Assembly (NCBI GenBank): GCA_002366685.1
Contig: DFBP01000128.1
Span: forward strand, 1-7,978
Direction of reading: 5' to 3'
Origin: Rhodobacterales bacterium UBA3077
GTDB lineage: Bacteria; Pseudomonadota; Alphaproteobacteria; Rhodobacterales; Rhodobacteraceae
Length of the DNA: 7,978 nt
Shown piece after piece: positions 1-5,783 of this stretch (the first letter of the stretch is position 1; each line of letters begins with the position of its first letter). The notes below the pieces were generated by a model. That model ran no database searches. It saw nothing but the letters and a program-made list of their open reading frames with translations, and had not been told where the DNA came from. The translations under genes were made by a program, and so were the position numbers.

Positions 1-46
1 TGTCGTGACCGACCATCAATTCAGTCAGCCAACCCAACTGGCCCAT
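1..46 (-). CDS. possible 5' end of an unidentified gene (partial, runs off window)
   Basis: An ATG at 46-44 opens a reading frame that stays open to the window edge and gives MGQLGWLTELMVGHD. It starts 9 bases after the stop of the carboxypeptidase gene on the same strand, the spacing expected of a second gene in an operon. I do not recognise the protein. Fifteen codons are too few for coding statistics and there is no convincing Shine-Dalgarno sequence, only GGA a few bases upstream. A nearby ATG at 56-54 meets a stop after 11 codons and is not an alternative. The gene call rests on position and an open frame only. Confidence 0.33.
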   Translation of the reverse strand, partial: MGQLGWLTELMVGHD

Positions 47-55
47 TTCCAGCCA

Positions 56-1474
56 TTACCCCTGCGGGGCAATAACCGCGCAATCGCTCAGTTGCGACTG
101 CAAGCGGTCGCAGGCTTTGGCGGCGGAGGTGGCGCTCATGCCGACAAATCGGGCCTGAAACATCGACACGCCCTGCACGGTTTCGCGCGTGATACTGCGC
201 TGGGCACCGCCGAAGCTTTCGATATCAACCAGCGCGGTTTGAATCAGGAGGCGCTCCGCTTGCCCGCGGTTTCTGAACGCGCCAACCTGCACGGAATAAG
301 CGCCGGCGGCATCTGGCGAGGTTGTGCGGGCCGGCAAAATAGTTTCAGGCACCGGCTCGACCGCCGCAAGGGCGACAGAGCCCCCGAATGCGGGGCGGCG
401 GAGCGGGCGGGCAATACCGGGTTGCGTTTGGCCCGGTGCGCTCACAAATTTGGCCCCGGGGCTGACAGGTGTGCCTTCCAATGCCGCCGATATTGCGGCT
501 TCAATGGCGGCGGCCTGAACGGCTTCGTCCACATTGCGGGCCATAAGCACGGCCACCGTTTCACTGCGCCGGACCGGACGATCAGCACGAAGCACGCGCC
601 CGGATTGAACCGTTACAACCCGTGTATTGGGGTTGAGGCTAAGGCGCGGCAGAGCCACCACAGTTGCCCGAGAGGGGGCGCGGTTAAAACCCATATCCAT
701 CAGCTCGGAAACGCGGCCATTGCGCTGAACGGTGGAAGTGCCGCCAAACATCGAAACGATAATGCGTTCGTTGCCGCGACGGGCCGAGGCCACAAGGTTG
801 TAGCCGGCCGCATTGGTGTATCCGGTTTTGATTCCGTCCGCGCCCTCATAAGAATCAAGGAAGCGGCTGTTGGTGTGGCGCACGCGGGCCACGCCTGCAT
901 CGGCGGTGCGCCGCGAGAACAGGTTGTAATAGGCCGGATGGTCATAAAAAACCCGCTGCCCGAGGATCGCCATATCCCGCGCTGTTGAATAGTGCCCGCT
1001 CTGGGTTAACCCGTGCGCGTTGCGGAACTGGGTGTTGTTCATGCCCATGGCATGGGCGGTTTCGGTCATATAGGCGGCAAATGCGGCTTCGGAACCGGAG
1101 ATCGCCTCGCCGATGGCCGTGGCGGCATCATTGGCGGATTTGATCGCGGCAGCGCGAATGAGGTGGCGCAGGGAAATGCGCTGCCCGCGGCGCAACCCGA
1201 GCTTGGACGGCGGCTCCGACGAGGCGTTGGCCGAGATCGTGATCATCTGGTCAATGTCCATCCGCCCGGATTCGATTTCGACAAAAGCCAGATAGAGGGT
1301 CATCATTTTGGTCAGGGAGGCGGGGGCCAGCTGCCGGTCCGCGCTGCGCGAATGCAGCACCTCACCGGTGCGGGCATCCATCACCAAAGCGGCATAGGGC
1401 GCGGACCATGCGGTCGCCCCCGATAACACCAGAATAAACGCGAGGCTGACCGCGCGAAGGTATTGTTTCATCAT
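56..1474 (-). CDS. D-alanyl-D-alanine carboxypeptidase (PBP5/6 type, peptidase S11) with C-terminal SPOR domain
   Basis: This is a low-molecular-weight penicillin-binding protein that removes the terminal D-Ala from peptidoglycan pentapeptides in the periplasm. An N-terminal signal peptide spans about residues 1-25, with likely cleavage after Ser-Ala before PYAAL. The three S11 active-site motifs are intact: SLTK at 53-56 (nucleophile Ser53, Lys56), SAN at 113-115 and KTG at 216-218. A proline- and alanine-rich linker (about 330-390) leads to a SPOR domain at about 392-472, beginning YSVQVGAF, which binds denuded septal glycan. That would direct the enzyme to the division site. The 472-residue length fits an S11 core plus SPOR, a common alphaproteobacterial arrangement. 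I see no C-terminal amphipathic anchor of the E. coli PBP5 kind; SPOR replaces it. Two adjacent ATGs (1474 and 1471) could start translation, with only a weak ribosome site. The gene is divergent from the phasin gene. Confidence 0.93.
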   Translation of the reverse strand: MMKQYLRAVSLAFILVLSGATAWSAPYAALVMDARTGEVLHSRSADRQLAPASLTKMMTLYLAFVEIESGRMDIDQMITISANASSEPPSKLGLRRGQRISLRHLIRAAAIKSANDAATAIGEAISGSEAAFAAYMTETAHAMGMNNTQFRNAHGLTQSGHYSTARDMAILGQRVFYDHPAYYNLFSRRTADAGVARVRHTNSRFLDSYEGADGIKTGYTNAAGYNLVASARRGNERIIVSMFGGTSTVQRNGRVSELMDMGFNRAPSRATVVALPRLSLNPNTRVVTVQSGRVLRADRPVRRSETVAVLMARNVDEAVQAAAIEAAISAALEGTPVSPGAKFVSAPGQTQPGIARPLRRPAFGGSVALAAVEPVPETILPARTTSPDAAGAYSVQVGAFRNRGQAERLLIQTALVDIESFGGAQRSITRETVQGVSMFQARFVGMSATSAAKACDRLQSQLSDCAVIAPQG

Positions 1475-1602
1475 TTGAATGGCTCGTCTGCTCGATTTGC
1501 CTATCGGCCCGAATTTCCGGTGCTCGATATGTGTGAGGTAAATCTAGCAAACCCTTGCAGAAATAGAAAGAATTATTTTTATGGTGCACCGCACAAAAAT
1601 CC

Positions 1603-1631
1603 TTGACGCAGCGCAGCATAACCCCTATATT
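1603..1631 (+). promoter_or_regulatory. sigma-70 promoter of the phasin gene, with inverted repeat around the -10 box
   Basis: TTGACG at 1603-1608 and TATATT at 1626-1631 are separated by 17 bases, close to the sigma-70 consensus, so transcription should start near 1638. The -10 box sits exactly between the arms of ACCCCTATATTGGGGT (1621-1636). The spacer holds the direct repeat GCAGCGCAGC (1610-1619). Further upstream is the palindrome GGTGCACC (1583-1590) followed by GCAC. PHA-responsive PhaR repressors of related bacteria bind TGC-rich sites at phasin promoters, so the GCAGCGCAGC block is a candidate operator. That last step is inference. Confidence 0.75.
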
Positions 1632-1667
1632 GGGGTCAGAAGATAGAAACCTAATTGGAGAAGCCCA

Positions 1668-2114
1668 ATGACTGCTGCAAAAAAATCCGCCAAAACCACC
1701 CAAAAAGCCGAAGAAATTTTCTCGGACGCCCAAAAAACTCTTGAAACCGGAATTGAAAAATTCGGCAAAGGCTTTGAAGAAGCCGCTGCTTTCGGTCAGG
1801 AAACAATGGACGCCATGATGCAATCTTCGGAAATTGCTGCCAAAGCTGCCGAAGAAATGAACGCCGACATCGCGGCCTTCTCGAAAAAATCTTTCGACGA
1901 AACCGTAGCGGCTGCCAAAGACATCGCGACAGCCAAATCGCCAACCGAGCTTTTTGAAAAGCAAACCGCTTTTGCAACCAGCGCTTTTGAAGGTTTTGTG
2001 GCTCAAGCCACCAAATGGAATGAAGCCATGGTTGCCGCTGCCAAAGACTCGATGGAGCCTGTTGGCAAGCGCGTAAACGCCGCTTCGGACATGATGAAAT
2101 CTTACACCGTATAA
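1668..2114 (+). CDS. phaP: phasin family protein (PHA granule-associated)
   Basis: Phasins are small amphipathic helical proteins that coat polyhydroxyalkanoate granules and limit their coalescence. This 148-residue protein is almost entirely predicted helix, rich in Ala, Lys and Glu, with no cysteine and no signal peptide. The segment at about 89-108 (AKSPTELFEKQTAFATSAFE) and the following WNEAMVAAAKDSMEPVGKRV match the core of the Phasin_2 family. The N-terminus is lysine-rich. The start is set by GGAG at 1657-1660, seven bases before the ATG. The near-consensus promoter upstream and terminator downstream make it a strongly expressed single-gene unit. Lysine is coded almost always by AAA and GC is lower than in the flanking genes, which fits a highly expressed gene of this composition and need not mean transfer. 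No PHA synthase, depolymerase or phaR lies in the window. A non-PHA role for this phasin-like protein cannot be excluded. Confidence 0.88.
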   Translation: MTAAKKSAKTTQKAEEIFSDAQKTLETGIEKFGKGFEEAAAFGQETMDAMMQSSEIAAKAAEEMNADIAAFSKKSFDETVAAAKDIATAKSPTELFEKQTAFATSAFEGFVAQATKWNEAMVAAAKDSMEPVGKRVNAASDMMKSYTV

Positions 2115-2137
2115 GCGGCGTGAAATTATGAATTTGG

Positions 2138-2163
2138 AAAAGGGGGCTTGTGCCCCCTTTTTT
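2138..2163 (+). terminator. intrinsic terminator of the phasin gene
   Basis: A perfect 10-base-pair stem (AAAAGGGGGC, 2138-2147, with GCCCCCTTTT, 2152-2161) encloses the loop TTGT and runs into six T residues (2158-2163). It lies 24 bases after the phasin stop codon. The A-tract pairing with the T-tract could also let it work on the opposite strand. Confidence 0.92.
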
Positions 2164-2217
2164 ATTGCGCAGGAATAGAATATATAGAGCTCCGCACTGC
2201 CAAGGATAAAGGCCCTC

Positions 2218-2556
2218 ATGAATTTTGAGCCCATAGTGATGAGCGAAGGTGAACCGCCCGAAGACGGGGTGGACCTGCTGACCCGCCCTGTTGAGAAAAC
2301 CGAAAAGCCGCCGCTTTACAAGGTGTTGTTGTTGAATGACGACTACACGCCGATGGAATTTGTTGTGCATATCCTCGAGCGCTTCTTCGGGCTGAACGCC
2401 GATGCGGCACAAGGGATAATGCTGACCGTGCATATGAAGGGGCTGGCGGTTGTGGGGGTTTACTCCCACGAAATAGCAGAAACAAAAGTGACGCAAGTGA
2501 TGGATTATTCCCGCCGAAACCAGCACCCTTTGCAATGCACGATGGAAAAAGAATAG
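2218..2556 (+). CDS. clpS: ATP-dependent Clp protease adaptor ClpS
   Basis: ClpS recognises proteins with destabilising N-terminal residues and hands them to the ClpAP protease in the cytoplasm. The 112-residue protein has the usual flexible, acidic N-terminal extension (about 1-30) and then the ClpS core: YKVLLLNDDYTPMEFVVHIL (about 38-57), with the Asn-Asp-Asp and Met residues that line the N-degron pocket. It continues with IMLTVHMKG, containing the pocket His, then VGVYSHEIAETK, and ends in QHPLQCTMEKE. The start at 2218 is supported by AAAGG at 2208-2212, five bases upstream. A second in-frame ATG at 2239 has no ribosome site. In many alphaproteobacteria clpS precedes clpA; here clpA is absent and a methyltransferase gene follows after 7 bases. 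The strong terminator upstream means clpS needs its own promoter in 2164-2217. The A/T-rich stretch around 2178-2187 could supply a -10 element, but I see no clear -35. Confidence 0.95.
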   Translation: MNFEPIVMSEGEPPEDGVDLLTRPVEKTEKPPLYKVLLLNDDYTPMEFVVHILERFFGLNADAAQGIMLTVHMKGLAVVGVYSHEIAETKVTQVMDYSRRNQHPLQCTMEKE

Positions 2557-2563
2557 CACCGCT

Positions 2564-3532
2564 GTGAGCCATTCCCCCCGATTTTTAGCCCCGTTTGAGC
2601 AGGGCTTGCTGGACGTGCCAAAAGGCAACCTATTGGTGATCCGCGCACCGGATGCCATGGGCCTTTCAGATTTCCCGAATGTGACCGTGGAGCAAAGCTT
2701 TGCTCCGGTGTTCAACAGGTTCGAAAACACCGGTATCGACGTGACCCCACGGGCCGAAGGCCGGTTTGCCATGGTTATGGTGAACCTGACCCGCTCGCGG
2801 CCAGAAAACCTGTGCAACATCGCGCGGGCGTGTGAGATGTCTGACGGTGTGGTTCTTGTGAACGGCGCCAAAACCGACGGAATCGAGAGCTTGTTGAAGC
2901 AGGTTCGTAAGGAAACCACGGTCGAAGTCATTTCAAAGGCGCATGGCAAGGTCTTCTGGTTTGACGCCACGCCGATGCCAGAGGCTTGGCTTGAAGCCGG
3001 AAAGCTGGCGGAAAACCAAGCGGGTTACCTGACCGCGCCGGGCATGTTTTCCCATGAAAAAATTGATTCCGGCAGTGCGTTGCTCGCCCCATATTTGGGT
3101 GGGCTGAAAGGCCGTGTTGCAGACCTAGGCGCCGGATGGGGCTGGTTGGCCGCGCAGGCTATCGGGCCGGAGGTGGAAGAACTGGTGCTTTTTGAGGCCG
3201 AGCAAAAAGCGCTGGATGCGGCTCGACAAAACCTCGACGACCCGCGGGTGCAATTTGTCTGGGCGGATGTTTTATCCCTGCCCAAAACCCCGCCCTTTGA
3301 CGCGGTCATTTCCAATCCACCCTTTCATCAAGGACGCGCGGCTGAGCCGGAACTCGGGGTCGGGTTTATTCAGGCAGCGGCCAAAATACTGAAGCCCAAG
3401 GGTCGGTTTTTGATGGTGGCAAACCGGCAGCTTCCCTATGAGCACGCGCTGGATGCTGCCTTCCGCAAGTGGGAGATATTGGCACAAACAGGCGGGTTCA
3501 AGATTTTTGGCGCGAGTTTACCCAAGCGTTAA
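2564..3532 (+). CDS. class I SAM-dependent methyltransferase, RsmC/RlmG-like (rRNA guanine-N2)
   Basis: This is a cytoplasmic methyltransferase of the COG2813 kind, whose characterised members (RsmC, RlmG) methylate the N2 of a guanine in 16S or 23S rRNA. It shows the two-domain layout: a degenerate N-terminal half (about 1-150) and a catalytic C-terminal half. Diagnostic features are PGMFSHEKIDSGSALL at 159-174, the SAM-binding motif I DLGAGWGWL at 187-195, an acidic residue ending the next strand (FEAEQ, 210-214), and the catalytic NPPF at 251-254. The length of 322 residues is close to RsmC (about 340). The GTG start lies 7 bases after the clpS stop with no good ribosome site; GGA is 18 bases upstream, inside clpS. 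Translation is therefore probably coupled to clpS. RsmC and RlmG activity cannot be told apart from this sequence. Confidence 0.85.
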   Translation: MSHSPRFLAPFEQGLLDVPKGNLLVIRAPDAMGLSDFPNVTVEQSFAPVFNRFENTGIDVTPRAEGRFAMVMVNLTRSRPENLCNIARACEMSDGVVLVNGAKTDGIESLLKQVRKETTVEVISKAHGKVFWFDATPMPEAWLEAGKLAENQAGYLTAPGMFSHEKIDSGSALLAPYLGGLKGRVADLGAGWGWLAAQAIGPEVEELVLFEAEQKALDAARQNLDDPRVQFVWADVLSLPKTPPFDAVISNPPFHQGRAAEPELGVGFIQAAAKILKPKGRFLMVANRQLPYEHALDAAFRKWEILAQTGGFKIFGASLPKR

Positions 3533-3587
3533 CAACTAGCTTGAGCGGCCCAACTACCGTATGAATACGGGTGAACTGAGAATCATC

Positions 3588-3593
3588 GGAGGG
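3588..3593 (+). promoter_or_regulatory. ribosome binding site that decides the SDR start
   Basis: GGAGGG lies just before the ATG at 3597. The spacing is a little short, 3-4 bases. The upstream in-frame ATG at 3561 has no purine-rich sequence before it, so 3597 is the preferred start. Confidence 0.7.
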
Positions 3594-3596
3594 CCA

Positions 3597-4382
3597 ATGG
3601 CCGCATCTATCTCTGGAAAATCGGTTATCGTGACCGGAGCTGCCAACGGGGTTGGCTTGGCGATTGCACGGTTGTTTGTGGCCAACGGCGCCAATGTGCT
3701 GCTGGCTGATATGGACGAAGACAAGCTCGACGAAGAAGTGGCCTTACTGGCGGAAAACGCCGGGCAGGCGGTGAGCTTTACCGGCGATTTGCGCGAAAAA
3801 CTTACGGTCAACAACCTGATGGCGGCAACGATTGATGCCTTTGATCGGGTTGATATTCTGGTCAATGCCAGCCGCCAAGTGCTGCCGAGTGATCCGTTTG
3901 ACGGCTCGAATGATGGGTTCGAGTTGATGATGCACCAGAACGCGACTGTCAATATGCGGATTTGTCAGGCGGCGGCCAAGCGAATGATCTCGCAAAAAGA
4001 TGGTGGCGCCATTGTGAACCTGTCTTCAATTGCCGCGCAGGATTGCGTGGCGAATTCGGTAGGGTATAGCGTGGCCTCAGCGGCGCTGGACCAGCTAACC
4101 CGCTCGCTTGCCGTGGCCTATGCGCCGCATAATATCCGTGTAAACGCGGTGGCGCTGGGAAGCATTATGAGCGGCAGTTTGCTATCCATGATCGCCGAAG
4201 ATGAAGACCTGCATGACGAAGTTGTGGCGGCCACGCCGATTGGGCGAATCGGGGAGGCCGACGAGGCGGCCGAAGCCGCGCTGTTTCTGGCTTCAGATTG
4301 CGCCAGTTTTATTACAGGCCAGATATTGGCGGTTGACGGCGGGCGCTCGCTGCTCGACCGGATGAGCAAGCTCGCCTATTGA
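3597..4382 (+). CDS. short-chain dehydrogenase/reductase (SDR) family protein lacking the catalytic lysine
   Basis: The protein has the classical SDR fold pattern over 261 residues (numbering from the ATG at 3597). The nucleotide-binding motif TGAANGVG is at 13-20. Asp38 at the end of the second strand suggests NAD(H) preference. The fold asparagine (Asn115 in HQNATV), the catalytic Ser144 in LSSIAAQ, Tyr157, and a C-terminal GQILAVDGGRSL segment are present. The catalytic YxxxK motif reads YSVAS: codon 161 (4077-4079, TCA) encodes Ser where Lys is expected. The usual NNAG motif is also altered, reading VNASR at 89-93. The rest is intact with no frameshift, so this looks like a maintained gene with altered or lost oxidoreductase chemistry, not decay. 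Starting at 3561 would add 12 residues before the usual SDR beginning and has no ribosome site. It follows the methyltransferase by 64 bases on the same strand and may be cotranscribed. The substrate is unknown. Confidence 0.88.
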   Translation: MAASISGKSVIVTGAANGVGLAIARLFVANGANVLLADMDEDKLDEEVALLAENAGQAVSFTGDLREKLTVNNLMAATIDAFDRVDILVNASRQVLPSDPFDGSNDGFELMMHQNATVNMRICQAAAKRMISQKDGGAIVNLSSIAAQDCVANSVGYSVASAALDQLTRSLAVAYAPHNIRVNAVALGSIMSGSLLSMIAEDEDLHDEVVAATPIGRIGEADEAAEAALFLASDCASFITGQILAVDGGRSLLDRMSKLAY

Positions 4383-4470
4383 GGCCTGCGGCCGGTGGCC
4401 TCGCTTTGCTCGGCTTGGGGCGCTGCCCCCTTTGGCCGCTGGCCAAATTCACCCGGGATATTTGAACAAT
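4383..4470. repeat. modular hairpin block between convergent genes (terminator-like, Rhodobacterales-type intergenic repeat)
   Basis: Immediately after the SDR stop there is a run of short inverted repeats. These are GGCC-TGC-GGCC (4383-4393), GGGGC-GCT-GCCCC (4417-4429) and TTTGGCC-GCT-GGCCAAA (4431-4447), followed by CCCGGG and GATATTTGAAC (4453-4468). The two larger hairpins share the same GCT triloop. The block lies between two genes that converge, so a bidirectional terminator role is likely. I associate the GGGGC-GCT-GCCCC plus CCCGGGATATTT combination with a recurrent intergenic element of Roseobacter-group genomes. Only one copy is in this window, so the repeat status is inferred. Confidence 0.55.
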
Positions 4471-4487
4471 TTGGATTGTGGGCTGGT

Positions 4488-5678
4488 TTAGCGAAGCCGG
4501 GCCAGAAGTGCGGCTGAGGCAAAGCCGTCGGCCTCCAAACCTGCGTTTCGCTGGTAGGCAATGATGGCGCTTCGGGTTTTGGCACCCGCTACGCCATCGG
4601 TGCCGCCGGTAGAGAAGCCTGCGTCGGTCAGGCGGGTTTGGAGCTCGACGATTTGTTCGCGGGTGAGGTCGGCTGCGTCCCGCGCCCATGGTTGAACAAA
4701 TTCACCGCCGCCAGCGATCCGGTCGGCTAGATGGCCGACCGACATCGCATAGGAGACCGAATTATTGTAGCGCTGGATCACGCGGAAATTTTTATAGACG
4801 GCAAAGACGGGATTGCCGGCTCCGGCAGGCAGCAACAGCGCGGCTTCACTATAATTTGGCAGCGGGCCACCCCCGGCGCGGCGCACGCCGAGGTTTCGCC
4901 ACGTGGCACCACTTTGGCGATTGTTGATATCGGCCAGCGCATAGTTGAACCCTTCGGGTAGGGTGACCTCGACCCCCCAGGGCTGGCCATGGACCCAGCC
5001 GTTTTGCCGGAGGTAGTTTGCCGTGGAGGCCAGCGCGTCAGCCGGGTTATCGCTCCAGATATCGCGTGTTCCGTCGCCGTCATAGTCAGCGGCCAGCGCC
5101 CGAAAGCTGGTCGGGATAAATTGCGTGTGGCCCATGGCCCCGGCCCAGGAGCCAACCATATCGGAGCGGCTCACCTCGCGCGCTTGCAGGATTTGCAGGG
5201 CTGCGATGAGCTGGCGCTCGCCGTAGTTGCGGCGGCGGCCGTCATGGGCGAGCGTGGCCAGTGCCTCAACGGTATAAAAACTGCCCCGGTTTTGGCCGTA
5301 ATTGCTTTCGACCCCCCAGATCGCCACGATGATTTCTGAATCCACCTTATAGCGGTTTTCGATCCGGCGGAGCAGGTTGCGCCGCTGGCGGTGCGCCTGC
5401 CGCCCCTGCCGCAGGCGGGTGGAGGAGACAGCCGTTTCAAGGTACTCCCAGATCGGTTTGCTGAATTCGGGTTGGTAGCGGTCGTGCTCGACAACCTGCG
5501 CGTTGGGCACAACGCCGCGAAAGGCGGAATCAAACAAGGATGATTCGACTCCGGCTTGCAGGGCGCGGGCCCGGAAACTCTGTTTCCAGAGTTCAAAGCT
5601 GCTTTGGGCAGTTACTGGAAGGTTGCCGGAGAGAAAAATAACGGTGGCGCAAAAGAAAAGTTTGGGGATAAAATTCAT
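4488..5678 (-). CDS. lytic murein transglycosylase, MltB family, with peptidoglycan-binding domain
   Basis: This periplasmic enzyme cleaves the beta-1,4 glycosidic bond between MurNAc and GlcNAc, leaving a 1,6-anhydro-MurNAc end. A signal peptide covers about residues 1-24, cleaved after PVTA. No lipobox cysteine is present, so it is soluble, unlike E. coli MltB. The catalytic Glu124 lies in IWGVESNYG (120-128). The family motif GSWAGAMGHTQFIPTSF follows at 176-192, and a calcium-loop-like DYDGDGTRDIWSD at 198-210 resembles the EF-hand of Slt35. A PG_binding_1 domain occupies about 338-396 (REQIVELQTRL, GAKTRSAIIAYQRNAGL). The length of 396 residues fits the MltB_2-type family with this C-terminal domain. 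It stands alone, convergent with the SDR gene and divergent from the multicopper oxidase. The ribosome site is weak. Confidence 0.93.
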   Translation of the reverse strand: MNFIPKLFFCATVIFLSGNLPVTAQSSFELWKQSFRARALQAGVESSLFDSAFRGVVPNAQVVEHDRYQPEFSKPIWEYLETAVSSTRLRQGRQAHRQRRNLLRRIENRYKVDSEIIVAIWGVESNYGQNRGSFYTVEALATLAHDGRRRNYGERQLIAALQILQAREVSRSDMVGSWAGAMGHTQFIPTSFRALAADYDGDGTRDIWSDNPADALASTANYLRQNGWVHGQPWGVEVTLPEGFNYALADINNRQSGATWRNLGVRRAGGGPLPNYSEAALLLPAGAGNPVFAVYKNFRVIQRYNNSVSYAMSVGHLADRIAGGGEFVQPWARDAADLTREQIVELQTRLTDAGFSTGGTDGVAGAKTRSAIIAYQRNAGLEADGFASAALLARLR

Positions 5679-5783
5679 GGGAGTGTTGAAAACCTGCGAA
5701 TAGGACGGGTGAACGGGAGCGTTTCGGTGGAAAAATATTTATCGAAATGACGAGAAATTACAAAATTATTTGGGACCAACTTT
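5679..5783. promoter_or_regulatory. divergent intergenic region of the transglycosylase and multicopper oxidase genes
   Basis: These 105 bases must hold promoters for both flanking genes. The part at 5731-5770 is A/T-rich. I cannot assign a convincing -35/-10 pair to either gene. No CueR-type copper operator (inverted ACCTTCC-like arms) is seen. GGGA at 5772-5775, eight bases before the oxidase ATG, is the likely ribosome site. Confidence 0.4.

Noticed and set aside
5..988. A 327-codon plus-strand open frame opposite the carboxypeptidase gene
   Set aside because: It is opposite a gene with complete S11 and SPOR motifs. The Gly/His/Arg-rich translation is typical of an antisense shadow in G+C-rich DNA.
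1668..2114. Horizontal acquisition of the phasin gene because of its lower GC and AAA-rich codons
   Set aside because: A lysine-rich, highly expressed protein explains the composition, and no mobile-element traces flank it.
1651..2970. A 439-codon open frame on the minus strand covering the phasin, clpS and part of the methyltransferase genes
   Set aside because: It is antisense to three recognisable genes and reads through a strong terminator hairpin. Its translation has no domain pattern and is of low-complexity shadow type.
3561..3596. Upstream ATG at 3561 as the SDR start
   Set aside because: There is no ribosome site before it. It adds 12 residues ahead of the normal SDR N-terminus, whereas GGAGGG precedes the ATG at 3597.
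5722..5747. Inverted repeat TTTCG ... CGAAA upstream of the multicopper oxidase, considered as an operator
   Set aside because: Five-base arms 16 bases apart in A/T-rich DNA are expected by chance, and they do not match a known copper-regulator site.
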